The notes below the pieces were generated by a model that was not told the DNA's origin, searched no databases, and saw only the letters and a list, made by a program, of their open reading frames with translations. From NCBI GenBank assembly GCA_029053015.1, contig JAIDHX010000017.1:1-64000 (forward strand): a stretch of DNA of 64,000 bases, given 5' to 3'. The DNA comes from Lachnospiraceae bacterium (lineage in GTDB: Bacteria > Bacillota > Clostridia > Lachnospirales > Lachnospiraceae). Of this stretch, positions 16,467-26,056 are shown piece by piece. The position numbers and the translations under genes are program-made. The first letter of the stretch is position 1; each line of letters begins with the position of its first letter.

Positions 16467-16655
16467 TTACTTCCTGTCACTTATCCCCAACAGATAATCA
16501 GACGACACTCCATAAAGCTCACACAGCCCGTAAACCCTTGCCACAGGCAGCACATTCCGCCCCGTTTCATACCTCGAATACACCCGTTGATCAATCTGCA
16601 GAACTGCCGCAACCTGTTTCTGCCCATAATCATGATCTTCGCGCAGCTCCCTCAT
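16467..16655 (-). CDS. XRE-family helix-turn-helix protein
   Basis: 62 residues from the ATG at 16655. The HTH is clear: GQKQVAAVLQIDQRVYSRYE (about 12-31) and a C-terminal YGVSSDYLLGISD typical of small XRE repressors. The frame is open further upstream to 16736. An 11-codon mini-ORF with a strong GGAGG overlaps this start by ATGA, which suggests coupling; alternatively one base is missing and the true N-terminus includes the upstream frame. It is transcribed leftward next to the lysis genes and may regulate the candidate toxin-antitoxin pair or late genes. Confidence 0.75.
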   Translation of the reverse strand: MRELREDHDYGQKQVAAVLQIDQRVYSRYETGRNVLPVARVYGLCELYGVSSDYLLGISDRK

Positions 16656-16799
16656 CCTGCGCAGGTACTTTCTGTTTTCCGTTGCATGTCCTCCTTTTCT
16701 TTTGCTGTAACAGTGCTTACAGCCGGATTTTAACATGCATTCTACAGATAAGTCGTTTTGCTACTGTTCTGGTATAATTTCCCTAAAATGCTGTAGCAA

Positions 16800-17678
16800 T
16801 TATAAACCTAACAGCGACCGCCACATTCTCCCTCCGGCCGTTACCTCCCCATCCGCCTTTCCATACCCCAGTACCTGCGTCTGGTACCGGTTTACTGCAG
16901 ATTCAAACTGGGGACCTGCTATGCCGTCCAACCCGCCCGTATAAAATCCCATAGACCTGAGTTTTTTCTGCAGAGGCAGTACAACATGGTGGCGGCTGTT
17001 CTTCTTACGGCTAACTGTCACGGTCCTCTCAAGTGTCTTGGGTCCCGCTTTGCCGTCAATGCCGGCTCCATTACACATCTGCACTTCCCGCACGAAATCC
17101 GCCTGCCGGTATTCCCCGCCTGACACAATGCCGCCTGCCTTTATGTGCTCCGGTACCTCCACCGCCCAGTAATACTTGACCTGTGCCTTGAAGGTGTCCC
17201 AGTTGTTACATGCCCTGGCCGCACTGCTGCTTGCGGGGTCGTTGATGTACACCATGCCGTCCCTGTACCCGTATGCCACGATGTAATGCCCGGAGCTTGT
17301 CCACAGCCCTTTTCCCATGCATGCGATAAGCCAGTTCCCTGCCTGCAGTGCCGCAAGTGCCTCCGCGTGGACACCGGAGCCTGCATTGCCGTACACGTTT
17401 GACGTGTTAAGCCTGCGCACAGACACGCCGTACTCTGCCCCCTGCGCTGCCGGGTAGGTGTAATAACTGCCGCCGCCCTTTGCCTTGTACCCGTTCTGCA
17501 GTGCCCATGCTGCGCAGGTAACGGGGTCTATGTATGTGCTTACGATGGCGGACAGCACGTCCGCCATCGCCGTGGGACCGCAGCCCGCGCTCTTTATGGT
17601 GCTGGCTTCGCCCTGCACGGCATACTTGAGACTCCCCCACTTTCCGTCTGTCTGTTTATAGTCCACTGGCTTAGTCAT
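16800..17678 (-). CDS. Endolysin: C39-like cysteine peptidase plus peptidoglycan-binding domains
   Basis: 292 residues from the ATG at 17678, which overlaps the holin stop and has AGGAGG 7 bases upstream. The N-terminal ~170 residues have the C39-like plan: SAGCGPTAMADVLSA with the catalytic Cys, GHYIVAYGYRDGMVYINDPA with His and the Asn-Asp-Pro segment. The C-terminal part holds two peptidoglycan-binding-like modules (GIDGKAGPKT and GLDGIAGPQFESAVNRYQ). It lies directly behind the holin at the end of the late operon, as expected for phage lysis; the C39-like fold as a phage peptidase is known in clostridial phages. Confidence 0.9.
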   Translation of the reverse strand: MTKPVDYKQTDGKWGSLKYAVQGEASTIKSAGCGPTAMADVLSAIVSTYIDPVTCAAWALQNGYKAKGGGSYYTYPAAQGAEYGVSVRRLNTSNVYGNAGSGVHAEALAALQAGNWLIACMGKGLWTSSGHYIVAYGYRDGMVYINDPASSSAARACNNWDTFKAQVKYYWAVEVPEHIKAGGIVSGGEYRQADFVREVQMCNGAGIDGKAGPKTLERTVTVSRKKNSRHHVVLPLQKKLRSMGFYTGGLDGIAGPQFESAVNRYQTQVLGYGKADGEVTAGGRMWRSLLGL

Positions 17679-18162
17679 CTGTATCCTCCTGTCGGTCGTT
17701 TTCCCCGTTCTCCGCTTCCGGCTCTTCCACTGCCGCCGTGTCCTCAAGCTGCCTTTTTATATTCTTTACCAGCGGGAGAAGGAATGGCGGCAGGGTTACA
17801 CCAATGTCCATCACATTTTCCAGTATGCTGATGATTTCATTGACAAGCAGCCACACCGCCACCACGACAGCCACAATAAAAGGCAGGTCAAAGCCGGCCC
17901 CGATGTTTTCCAGCGCGTAGTTTATCAGTATGTCCACCACCGCGCCCACCACGATGAGCAGCCACATACACACTTTTTTGATAATGCCCCTGAGTCCTTT
18001 GTAGCTTGTGATTTCCTGTGTCCGGTACTTTGCGGCCAGAAGCCCCGTCACATAGTCAATCAGGTTGCAGCCTACCAAAAGGAATACCGGCACGGCCAGT
18101 ATCCCCATCCATGCCATGAGCGCCGACAGCGCCGCAATTACCGCCATTTTCATTTTTTCCAT
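17671..18162 (-). CDS. Phage holin
   Basis: 163 residues with three to four membrane helices (about 5-25, 28-45, 63-82 and 92-113) and a charged, Glu-rich C-terminal tail. GCNLIDYVTGLLAAK and YKGLRGIIKKVCMWLLI match the toxin-secretion/lysis holin family (holin 4). It permeabilises the membrane for the endolysin encoded next, whose ATG overlaps its stop. Confidence 0.92.
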   Translation of the reverse strand: MEKMKMAVIAALSALMAWMGILAVPVFLLVGCNLIDYVTGLLAAKYRTQEITSYKGLRGIIKKVCMWLLIVVGAVVDILINYALENIGAGFDLPFIVAVVVAVWLLVNEIISILENVMDIGVTLPPFLLPLVKNIKRQLEDTAAVEEPEAENGENDRQEDTDD

Positions 18163-18255
18163 TCTGTTTTCCTCTCTTTTTTTGTTTTGTATGCAAAAGT
18201 GGATATTATCCCCTTAGAGCCGCGCGGCATCCATGCCTGCGGCTCCCTTACTGCC

Positions 18256-19785
18256 TTATGTTTCCGTTATGGTGTATGTCACCTTCATGCTCTGCGCCGC
18301 GGTCTTTTCCACCGGCGCGGACAGGTTGTTGACCGTCATCAGCATGCAGGGGTCTATTGCGGGGATAAAATTAAAATTCCCGCGGGTACCTGAACCGACA
18401 TTCAGATACAGCCCCGCAGTCAGTTTTTCGTAGTGGAATATACTATTGCTGCTTATGCTTACATTTTTCGCATTCAGGTATTTTATTTCCATCACGGACG
18501 GGTCAAGGAGCATTGGTTTCAGATTGACGACGGAACCTGATGAAAAATTGTATCCCATGAGGATATGCCTTCCTCTTGCGCCAATAAATACAAACATACT
18601 TGTTGTGATGTTACCGTCATAATCCCTGAGTTCCACCCGCGCCGCGTCCGTCCCGTCCGCAAGGCTGACACGGTACAGCCATGTCCTGCTTGTTTTGTCC
18701 TCATCCTGTTCTGTTGCAATCAGGTATGCATGTGTATCCGTCAGATATATGTTCCTCGTTGCCCCGTAGGCGACGGACGACAGGTACAGGTCGGTTCCCG
18801 TCACGTTCGGGAGGGATACCACCTCCGCTTCCAATGTGTTTTTTTTCAGCCGCAGGAGTTTTATGTCTTTCCCTTTTTTCGTGCTGACATTACCCGCAAA
18901 CAGGTACACATAACTGTCACTTACACAATAATACATCTGTGGATGGCTCGTGCCAAAATCGGTTAAAAATGCTGCCGGTACTTCAATCTCATGCTCCTTG
19001 ACCCTGTAAAGGTTGTAACCGTCATAAAACGGTGATATCTTCGATAAAGGAAAACCATACTCCATAACGTGCAGTTTTCCGCTGTTGCTGAAATGCATGT
19101 CCGGATAACTCCCGCTGCTGTTGTATGTTATCTCATGCTTGCTTTTTATTACATAAATACGGTTTTTTGAGTAGGAAGCAAAAAGGAAGCAGCTTCCGTC
19201 CATTTCGTCAGTATATCTCACATATGCGCCGTAGTTTCCGCTATCTGTCAGCAGTGTATAAATGTCGGCATTTTCCGCTGTCTGCGCCGAGTTCCATTCC
19301 CTCGTGCCGTCCCCTTCAATGCCTCCCGCATGGGTGGTGAGGGCAAGGGCGCGTATGGTGCCGTTTGCCTGCGCCGTGGTAAAGTCCCACACATGCCGAA
19401 AGGAGCCGTCCGGCTGCAGCCCGCTCTCCGCCTCATTGTAGCTCCCCCTCCGGGTGTCCACGCCGGAGTAGGCGTTGTGTGCGCCCTTCCCTATAAGGGC
19501 TCCCAACGGCAGTTCCAGGTTCCCTGCACTTTCCTGTAAGGTTTCCCCGAACAGGAACACCCCGCCGAGCAGGTGGTCCATGACGGATCGGTTGTAATTC
19601 ATCTTCTGTTCATCTGTCGTCGGCGCGCCGCTTCCGCCCTGGTAGCCTGTCGGGTATGTGTACCTCCCTATCTGGGGTGTGAGCGCGATGGACAGCCCGT
19701 TTGTGAGCATGTTTTCATGCCTCACATATATTGTTTCCCCCGTCCTTTCGTCGCGCAGTTCGATTTCCGCCAGTCCTTTCAGCAA
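18256..19785 (-). CDS. Phage tail-tip / receptor-binding candidate
   Basis: 509 residues when started at the TTG at 19785, which has AAGGAGG at proper distance; an ATG far upstream lacks a ribosome site and would overlap the previous gene. The N-terminus (LLKGLAEIELRDERTGE) resembles the anchoring part of Gram-positive siphophage tail proteins. Residues from about 200 onward are beta-rich with repeated SYVYLFAG/THAYLIA-type strands, possibly a propeller. Position after the tail hub gene and before the holin fits a receptor-binding or tail-fibre protein. I do not recognise the domain itself. Confidence 0.7.
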   Translation of the reverse strand: MLKGLAEIELRDERTGETIYVRHENMLTNGLSIALTPQIGRYTYPTGYQGGSGAPTTDEQKMNYNRSVMDHLLGGVFLFGETLQESAGNLELPLGALIGKGAHNAYSGVDTRRGSYNEAESGLQPDGSFRHVWDFTTAQANGTIRALALTTHAGGIEGDGTREWNSAQTAENADIYTLLTDSGNYGAYVRYTDEMDGSCFLFASYSKNRIYVIKSKHEITYNSSGSYPDMHFSNSGKLHVMEYGFPLSKISPFYDGYNLYRVKEHEIEVPAAFLTDFGTSHPQMYYCVSDSYVYLFAGNVSTKKGKDIKLLRLKKNTLEAEVVSLPNVTGTDLYLSSVAYGATRNIYLTDTHAYLIATEQDEDKTSRTWLYRVSLADGTDAARVELRDYDGNITTSMFVFIGARGRHILMGYNFSSGSVVNLKPMLLDPSVMEIKYLNAKNVSISSNSIFHYEKLTAGLYLNVGSGTRGNFNFIPAIDPCMLMTVNNLSAPVEKTAAQSMKVTYTITET

Positions 19786-19810
19786 TGTTTTTTCCTCCTT
19801 TATCCGTTTT

Positions 19811-21607
19811 TTATGCTGTTTCCGTGGTGCAGGACACTCCTGCCGATATGCCGGGCAGGGCAAGTCCCCTGAGCTCCATTGCCGGCACAGGTGCGCTTAT
19901 ACCCTGCCGTTTAAGCGGTACATGTGACACACGGGGCACCGCTGCCGTGCCTGCCATGGGCAGCATGGGCAGCCCCATCTCTGCAACGGCTTCCGACACC
20001 GTTATGGTGCCGTCCCATGCCGCCGCGCCTGCCATTCCCTGTGCATAGAGCACTGCCCGTATGGTTCCGCGCACAATCCCTGCTGCCGGAATGCTTTTAT
20101 CTGTTTCAATGGGGGCATATTCCCCTGTTTCCGCAAATTTCTCCAGCGCCGTTATGGCGGCCGCCTGCCGCCTTGTGTCGCTGTCATGGTATTCCGTGGC
20201 GGCCGTGACCTGCAGCATGATCCTTTTGTCTTTTTCCACGGCAAAATGGTTGCTCAGGGTCACAAAATGCTCTCCCCGCTGCAGGTACTCCCTAAGCACG
20301 TCCCCCGGAACCCCGTCAAGGTAATACCGCAGCACCAGGTTCCCGTCCCTGTCCATGGTAAGCGGCACGGTTGCCAGGAATACGGGGTGCGTGTCGGCTA
20401 TGGTGGCAAAATTAAAGGTGATGATGGTCTGCTCTTCCGCTCCTATGGTGAGGGCAGAAGCATTGGTGTAGGAGTGGACAACCAGCTCCTTTTCATTGAT
20501 ACTTGCCTCCAGATTATCCAACTGCTTGTTAGAATTATCCTTTACCGCCGTAATTTTGGGATTTCCCCCGACTGCCTTGATAGTGCTTTTGTTCCTGTAA
20601 TTCCATTCAAAATGTGTGACTATACTTCGGATGTCTTCGCTGGTACCGTTAATATTTTCAATCAGCACCATATCGCCGAGATCGATTGCCGGATTGCCAT
20701 TGTAATCCACGGAATAAGGCGTGTAGTCCACGCCTTTCACTACCTCAAACATGGACTCCAGTATTTCCCGCTTTATCCCCTCAAGCCCCTGCACGATGGG
20801 CACATCGCCCAAATCCAGCGTAAGCCCACCGTCTGGCATTTCCTTCGCAATGCCATAAGTTTTGTATGCCTTGTCCTGAATAAAACGTGCCCGCATTCCG
20901 TCATAGTAGGTCCTGAAGTCGGATATAGTTGTTTTACTTCTGATGTTCCTGCTCAGTTCCACGTTGGTGACTGTGGAAAACTGCCGAAGTGCCAGTTTCC
21001 CCGTCCTGTCCATGCAGGCAAAACAGGTAAGCAGCATGGCAATGTAAGCCACCGCGTCCCTATATTTTTCAACGCGGGACGCATAAATGCTTAACAGCCG
21101 GCTTCCGTTTGGCAGCGCCAATATTTCCTCCTCTTCCTGCGCCATCTCCAGCCCGCACTTCTCACAGATAAAGGACAACAGCTCGTAAGGTGTCCCTACG
21201 ATATTTTCCTGCACTTCCACGTCAAGAAAAGACAGGGCGTCATAGGCCCTGATTTCCGCCCAGTCCCCGTTTCTCTGGATATCCTCTGCGAAATACACGC
21301 CAAGAGGCACCTCTTCCAAGCCTGCGTCCGTTTCAATCTGGAACCACAATGCTATTTTCGCACCATAAAGGCTGTAACGGTCTATGCTGGTTCTTATAGA
21401 CATATCCAGCTCACCACAGTAAACCGCCCCATACTCAAAATCAGAGCGGTTCACACACTGGCTGCTGACACTGACGGAGCCCTCCGCCACGTTCCTGTCC
21501 GATACCGGTATGACCGTGCCACTGGCCGTCTCAACAGAGCCCCGCAGGGAACACCTTCTGTAATTTCTGCTTATGGCTTCCCTGTATTCTTCCGATACGC
21601 CGTACAT
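19811..21607 (-). CDS. Phage tail hub / baseplate protein
   Basis: 598 residues. The N-terminal ~370 residues, with YCGELDMSIRTSIDRYSLYGA and VPLGVYFAEDIQRNGDWAEI, look like the hub (gp27-like) domains of Gram-positive siphophage tail proteins. The C-terminal ~220 residues are a beta-rich extension ending in a low-complexity Ala/Pro/Gly tail. It lies between a DUF6711-type protein and the likely receptor-binding protein, downstream of the tape measure gene, as in other siphophages. Confidence 0.75.
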   Translation of the reverse strand: MYGVSEEYREAISRNYRRCSLRGSVETASGTVIPVSDRNVAEGSVSVSSQCVNRSDFEYGAVYCGELDMSIRTSIDRYSLYGAKIALWFQIETDAGLEEVPLGVYFAEDIQRNGDWAEIRAYDALSFLDVEVQENIVGTPYELLSFICEKCGLEMAQEEEEILALPNGSRLLSIYASRVEKYRDAVAYIAMLLTCFACMDRTGKLALRQFSTVTNVELSRNIRSKTTISDFRTYYDGMRARFIQDKAYKTYGIAKEMPDGGLTLDLGDVPIVQGLEGIKREILESMFEVVKGVDYTPYSVDYNGNPAIDLGDMVLIENINGTSEDIRSIVTHFEWNYRNKSTIKAVGGNPKITAVKDNSNKQLDNLEASINEKELVVHSYTNASALTIGAEEQTIITFNFATIADTHPVFLATVPLTMDRDGNLVLRYYLDGVPGDVLREYLQRGEHFVTLSNHFAVEKDKRIMLQVTAATEYHDSDTRRQAAAITALEKFAETGEYAPIETDKSIPAAGIVRGTIRAVLYAQGMAGAAAWDGTITVSEAVAEMGLPMLPMAGTAAVPRVSHVPLKRQGISAPVPAMELRGLALPGISAGVSCTTETA

Positions 21608-21616
21608 TGTCCCTCC

Positions 21617-21979
21617 TTAATACTCTGTCATGGATACGGATACATTCCATCTTGTTTCATTATCACCGACAATTTTCATGTCCACCTTTTTATTGCCGGC
21701 ATACATCTTCTTTTCAAGGTATTCCCCAAAGAAAAACACCACCTGCACCGCTTCCGGCTTGATGGCGTTAAGAAAATCTGTCATGTCCTTGTCTGTCAGA
21801 TTTGTGCAGCCTACACTTATTTTGTAAACGGGGTCGTCGCCCCCCCTTACTCTGTCGCGGTTCATAACCCCATTCTCTGAACGCCCCGAACCGGCAGCGT
21901 CCACATCGGAAACCTCCACGGAATACTCTGTCAACTCCCGAGGCTCATAACCTCCAAATTTTACTATGCTTTTCATCAT
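21617..21979 (-). CDS. DUF6711-type phage tail protein
   Basis: 120 residues, compact and beta-rich (SIVKFGGYEPRELTEYSVEV at the start, RWNVSVSMTEY at the end). Its location immediately after the tape measure gene, which it overlaps by 4 bases, and before the tail hub suggests a distal-tail or tail-completion role. The family link is from memory of similar clostridial phage genes. Confidence 0.7.
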   Translation of the reverse strand: MMKSIVKFGGYEPRELTEYSVEVSDVDAAGSGRSENGVMNRDRVRGGDDPVYKISVGCTNLTDKDMTDFLNAIKPEAVQVVFFFGEYLEKKMYAGNKKVDMKIVGDNETRWNVSVSMTEY

Positions 21980-24807
21980 CTGCCTCCGTTCCTGAAGTTT
22001 CGCCTATCCTGCGCCGTCACGATGAATTCATCCAGTTTTGTGCCTGATATATACACAGGAATGATGATGTCACCTCCGGAGTCGCCTCCCTGCGGCTGCA
22101 GGCTGTCCAGAATATCCCTGAGCGCGTCCTGCATGGCCTTGTAAGTCACCTCATACATTTTGTTTTCAGGCGCCACAATCTCTCCGTGTCGCTTATTGTC
22201 ACCAATCACGGCAAGCTGCGGCTGGTTTACACCCACATAGCCGCCCTCCGCAAGCATGGGGATTCTGGGAAGCGATATCCCCCACGAATCAAAGTCGATA
22301 TTTACCCCGGGAATCTTGTTAATAAACCCGAGCAGATTTCCCAGCCCCTTGATAGCGCCATTTACGAGGGACTCTACGCCGCCAATCATGCCGTTAAAAA
22401 AGCCGATTGCACCGTTCGCTGCTCCCTTGAACGCCTGCGTAAAAGCGTCCGGTATTGCTGCCAGCATATTCTTCCATCTTTCAAGAGAAAACCATGGTGC
22501 TACAGAATCATTCCACCACTTGACCAGCGCGCTGTTGTTCCACCAGTCCACAATGCCACTCCATACGTTTGATAATGAGGCGCCAATATTAGAAAAAATG
22601 CCCTGCCATTTTTCCAGCGTAAACCACGGCTTAACGCTGTTATCAAACCATGAGCGTATGTTTTCGGCAATCCCAAAGAAGAATGACACTACACTTGTGC
22701 CAATACTTGCAAAAAATCCTCCTACTTTTTCCCCAATGCCGGACATAAAACTGTCTATCGGATTCCAGATTTTTGTTATGATAAAATCCCCTATACCACT
22801 CAGCAGACCTGTAAGCCCGTTCCATAAGCCGCTGAACAGCCCGCCTAATTTGCTGCCGATATCGGCAATCATGTCTACCAGAGCGTCCCCGAGAATAGAT
22901 AAATCTGTGTTGAATATGGTGTCAAAAAAGCCCTCATCACCGAACCATGAGAAATTATCATAGTAGTCCGCTGATTCCGGAAATATCAGTTTACCTAACG
23001 CCTTTCCGCCCTCAAAACCGGCAAATGCGGCAACTATCCCTCCAATTACACCGGCACCGATTGTAAGTCCGATTTCTGTTGCGGTACCTGCGCCGAATAT
23101 TGTCGCAAGGTCCATTGTCATGAGACCTTTAATACCGCCTAACGACTTTAGGGCTGTGTCAAGGGCTTCTGCTAAAGATGTTTCACTAAGCCAGTCAAAA
23201 AGTGATTGCAGTGTTTCAACCGACTTCTTTATTTTTTTGTATGCAAACAGTGATGTTGCCAGCACGCCAAGGGCAAATCCCCAGCTCCTTGCTGCTTCAG
23301 GGTCGTTTCTGTTCAGCCAGTCCGTCATTTTTACAAGAGCTCCGCCCTCCCCAAACAACAACTCAAAGATGCTGAAGGAAACGTCAGACATAACTTCAAA
23401 GAAATCAATCAACCCTTCGCCGAAGTTTTCCGCATACGGCTCGATTGCCTGCCAGAATTCGCTCAGGTTTCTGTTGATGGTATCCCAGTCTACCCCGTTT
23501 AAATCCTCATTGATGATATTTATTAAACGGGTAAAGCCTTTATCCTCTGTGCCAAATGCCCACTTACCAAGAGGCTTTAAAAAGTTATTATAAAAGTCCT
23601 TCCACCCTGTAGCGGAAAATTTTCCAAGCTTTGCCAGACCGCCGTTCCATAATCGCTTCAAGGCATTTGTCAATGGCTCTATCTTTTTCAGGAGGCTTGA
23701 TACTTTTCCGTCAATCTCCCCTACTATGCCGCCTGTTTTCTCTGCTGCAGTGTTAATGCTTCCAAAGTCTGCTGCCGCGCTGCCGGATATGCCACCCCCT
23801 CCTGACGCATTTGCCGCGCTTGGAAGCACATTCAGTTCGTCTACGCTGATAAGGCCTACTGCTTTTGCCGCCTTCTTTGCGGCGTCTGTTACGCCACCCA
23901 GCCCCGATACCAATGCTCCTGTATCCTGTACCGCGCCTGCTATGGCTGTACTGCTGCCTCCTCCCCTGTCACCCGAAAGCATTTCCGTAAACGCCTTGAA
24001 CTGCTGCGCAAGCGCCTGCAGTTTCGCCATCAACGTATTGATAAGCTGGATAAGCGGCGTGAACAGGTTGATAAAGCCCTGTCCCAGTGTCGCCTTCAGC
24101 GCGTCAAACTGCAGGGACAGGATCCTCGTCTGGTTTGCCCAGCTTCCGGAAGTCTTGGCAAAGTCACCTGAGGCGTCCGCCAATGCAGACATGGTATACT
24201 GATATCGCAGCATTACCTTTTCCTGCTCGGTCATGCTTGCCGTCGTTTTTCCGAACCCGTTGTTCAGGGCATACTGGTCTAAATTAGTCTGCGTCAGCAG
24301 GACACCTATGCTCTTTAATGTCTCTGTTTCCCCTGTCCATATGGACTTCAGTTTGTCAAACGCTTCGTCTGTGGACAAATTATAAAAGGATGCCACATCA
24401 CCGGTAAGAGCCGTGACGGAAGCCGCCATATCATAAGCCGCCTGCTCCGAAAAGCCCATTGAATTAGACATCGCGCCCAAAGTACCAATATACTGCTTTG
24501 CAAGGGTTTCCGACATGCCATAGTTCATCATGGCACTTTCAGCAAATGCATTCACGGATCCGCTCATGGTCTTAAATGTGGTATCTACCACGTTTTGTAC
24601 TTCTGTCAGATCAGAACCTAAATCGAGGCAGGACTTGATAAACTTCCCAGTAGAGCCTTTAAGCGTGCCTTCTATCAATTTTCCAATCGACTTAAAAGCA
24701 TTTACAATAGGCGTCTGCGCGCTTTTTGCAAGCCCGTGAATCTGTCTGTTAAATAAACTCTGGTTTACATTCAGCCCTAAATCTATTTCACCAATATCTG
24801 TCCCCAA
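21976..24807 (-). CDS. Tail tape measure protein
   Basis: 943 residues. The N-terminus has the phage minor-tail/TMP core (SKIGKLIEGTLKG-like helices, VVDTTFKTMSGSVNAFAESA, MSETLAKQYIGTLGAMSNSMG, about 70-120). A flexible Gly/Ser region lies near 320-345, and a hydrophobic stretch near 570-600 is followed by Trp-rich repeats (SFFFGIAENIRSWFDN, WSGIVDWWNNSALVKWWND). The C-terminus GGYVGVNQPQLAVIGDNKRHGEIVAPENK is typical. By the known rule of about 0.15 nm per residue the tail would be roughly 140 nm long. Confidence 0.95.
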   Translation of the reverse strand: MGTDIGEIDLGLNVNQSLFNRQIHGLAKSAQTPIVNAFKSIGKLIEGTLKGSTGKFIKSCLDLGSDLTEVQNVVDTTFKTMSGSVNAFAESAMMNYGMSETLAKQYIGTLGAMSNSMGFSEQAAYDMAASVTALTGDVASFYNLSTDEAFDKLKSIWTGETETLKSIGVLLTQTNLDQYALNNGFGKTTASMTEQEKVMLRYQYTMSALADASGDFAKTSGSWANQTRILSLQFDALKATLGQGFINLFTPLIQLINTLMAKLQALAQQFKAFTEMLSGDRGGGSSTAIAGAVQDTGALVSGLGGVTDAAKKAAKAVGLISVDELNVLPSAANASGGGGISGSAAADFGSINTAAEKTGGIVGEIDGKVSSLLKKIEPLTNALKRLWNGGLAKLGKFSATGWKDFYNNFLKPLGKWAFGTEDKGFTRLINIINEDLNGVDWDTINRNLSEFWQAIEPYAENFGEGLIDFFEVMSDVSFSIFELLFGEGGALVKMTDWLNRNDPEAARSWGFALGVLATSLFAYKKIKKSVETLQSLFDWLSETSLAEALDTALKSLGGIKGLMTMDLATIFGAGTATEIGLTIGAGVIGGIVAAFAGFEGGKALGKLIFPESADYYDNFSWFGDEGFFDTIFNTDLSILGDALVDMIADIGSKLGGLFSGLWNGLTGLLSGIGDFIITKIWNPIDSFMSGIGEKVGGFFASIGTSVVSFFFGIAENIRSWFDNSVKPWFTLEKWQGIFSNIGASLSNVWSGIVDWWNNSALVKWWNDSVAPWFSLERWKNMLAAIPDAFTQAFKGAANGAIGFFNGMIGGVESLVNGAIKGLGNLLGFINKIPGVNIDFDSWGISLPRIPMLAEGGYVGVNQPQLAVIGDNKRHGEIVAPENKMYEVTYKAMQDALRDILDSLQPQGGDSGGDIIIPVYISGTKLDEFIVTAQDRRNFRNGGR

Positions 24808-24825
24808 CTATTCCACCTCGTTTCT

Positions 24826-25176
24826 TTATTTTCTGCTGAAAGCACTCTTACAGAACGCCTGAAATTCGTCCATGTACGCCCTGTACGCCGCAGGGTTTTC
24901 CTTGAGTTTCTGCATCTTCTTTCTCTGCCAGTCACTCCGTATTTTTTTCTGTTCTTTCGTGAAAGTCTTTAGTATCTTGCTGTCCTTTTCTGCCCGTATG
25001 CTGACAATCTTGCCGAGCGGCGTGTCCGGCAGAAGACCGGACAACAGCGTGCAGAACTCACTCCACGGCATGTCATCTTCGCGCCTGAGCCTTATGCCAT
25101 ACTGCTCTGCAAAAGAGGCTTCAATCAGGTCATAGTCGTCATACAGGTCATAATACGTGTCTGTCGTTTTTCCATC
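24826..25176 (-). CDS. Gp15-family tail assembly protein (frameshift product of the preceding gene?)
   Basis: The open frame encodes YDLYDDYDLIEASFAEQYGI followed by RLRREDDMPWSEFCTLLSGL and a basic C-terminus, the pattern of Bacteriophage Gp15 proteins. The only ATG (25071) lies inside this conserved region, and no ATG, GTG or TTG precedes it after the stop of the previous gene. The frame is +1 relative to that gene and continues from its very last codons. The simplest reading is a programmed +1 frameshift at CGT-TGA making a chaperone fusion, as for tail assembly chaperones of other siphophages. A truncated or non-AUG product is the alternative. Confidence 0.7.
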   Translation of the reverse strand, partial: DGKTTDTYYDLYDDYDLIEASFAEQYGIRLRREDDMPWSEFCTLLSGLLPDTPLGKIVSIRAEKDSKILKTFTKEQKKIRSDWQRKKMQKLKENPAAYRAYMDEFQAFCKSAFSRK

Positions 25177-25513
25177 AACGAAACTGTTTCTCCGCTTCTT
25201 CCAGACTGCTGCCAGTAGCTGCTGCCATAACAGCTGTATAAACGGTTTTGTAATCAGGAAGCGGCAGGTTCATTGCTTCGATCTCTTTTGCCGCCTTTTC
25301 GCCGACAAACATTTTCAGTGTCTTTCCAATCATTTCAATTTCATTGAATGTCCCGTCACCCTTCTCTGCCTTCCGCTGCTCCTCCAGTACCATTGCCTGC
25401 ATATTCAGGATATCGTTTTTCCTGTTGTTGACTGTAACTACCAGTTCATCCGTAATCCGCACCATCGGCAGTTCGTTTGTAATTTTCTTTGATATGTCAA
25501 TAATCTGTCCCAT
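25175..25513 (-). CDS. Tail assembly chaperone, short form
   Basis: 112 residues, mostly helical and charged, located between the tail tube gene and the Gp15/tape-measure genes, which is the standard slot for the G-type chaperone. It ends CGT-TGA, and the next gene continues in the +1 frame without its own start, so a frameshifted long form is likely. No enzymatic motif is seen. Confidence 0.75.
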   Translation of the reverse strand: MGQIIDISKKITNELPMVRITDELVVTVNNRKNDILNMQAMVLEEQRKAEKGDGTFNEIEMIGKTLKMFVGEKAAKEIEAMNLPLPDYKTVYTAVMAAATGSSLEEAEKQFR

Positions 25514-25594
25514 ATAAACCTCCTTGTTTGTGCAATCCAGACTCCCGCGCAGGAGCTGCAGTAAAAAGGGAGCGGTTTCCCCGCTCCCTTAGGT

Positions 25595-26056
25595 TTATTC
25601 CGTGTCCGCCTCGATGTAAGACGGTATGCCGTCTGACTGGGCTTCCCATTCCAGCGCGCCCGTGGCCGTCGCCTCTCCTCCGAGACTTGTCACGCTGATG
25701 ACGCACGGCATTACCAGTTTGTCCCCGTTGGGGAACGTAACCGTAAAAATGGAATTGCACGCCTGTCCGTTCTTTGTGGCAAGAGAAGCCACATAGTCAT
25801 TGCCGGGATCGCCATAATTACGCTTTCCCCCCATGCTTATGGTGATGGACTTTGCCGTCATCAGCCTGCGTTTCCAGCCGCCCGCGTCCATTGCGTCCCA
25901 CTCGTCTATATTGTTGTCGATGGCTATGCTCAGGCTTTCCGCGTCCTTTACAACGATGGACTCATTGCCTGTCCTGCCGTTCGGGTTAACACCGAATGTT
26001 ATCGCATTGACAGGATGCACACCCTCACCTCCAAAAAACTGCAAATTATACTTCAT
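25595..26056 (-). CDS. Major tail tube protein
   Basis: 153 residues, beta-rich, starting MKYNLQFFGGEG; the NLQFF beginning is common to structural proteins of Firmicutes phages. The middle (WDAMDAGGWKRRLMTAKSITISMGG) is typical of siphophage tail tubes. It lies between tail completion genes and the tail chaperone gene, matching the order in A118-like phages. It overlaps the upstream gene by 11 bases. Confidence 0.85.
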   Translation of the reverse strand: MKYNLQFFGGEGVHPVNAITFGVNPNGRTGNESIVVKDAESLSIAIDNNIDEWDAMDAGGWKRRLMTAKSITISMGGKRNYGDPGNDYVASLATKNGQACNSIFTVTFPNGDKLVMPCVISVTSLGGEATATGALEWEAQSDGIPSYIEADTE

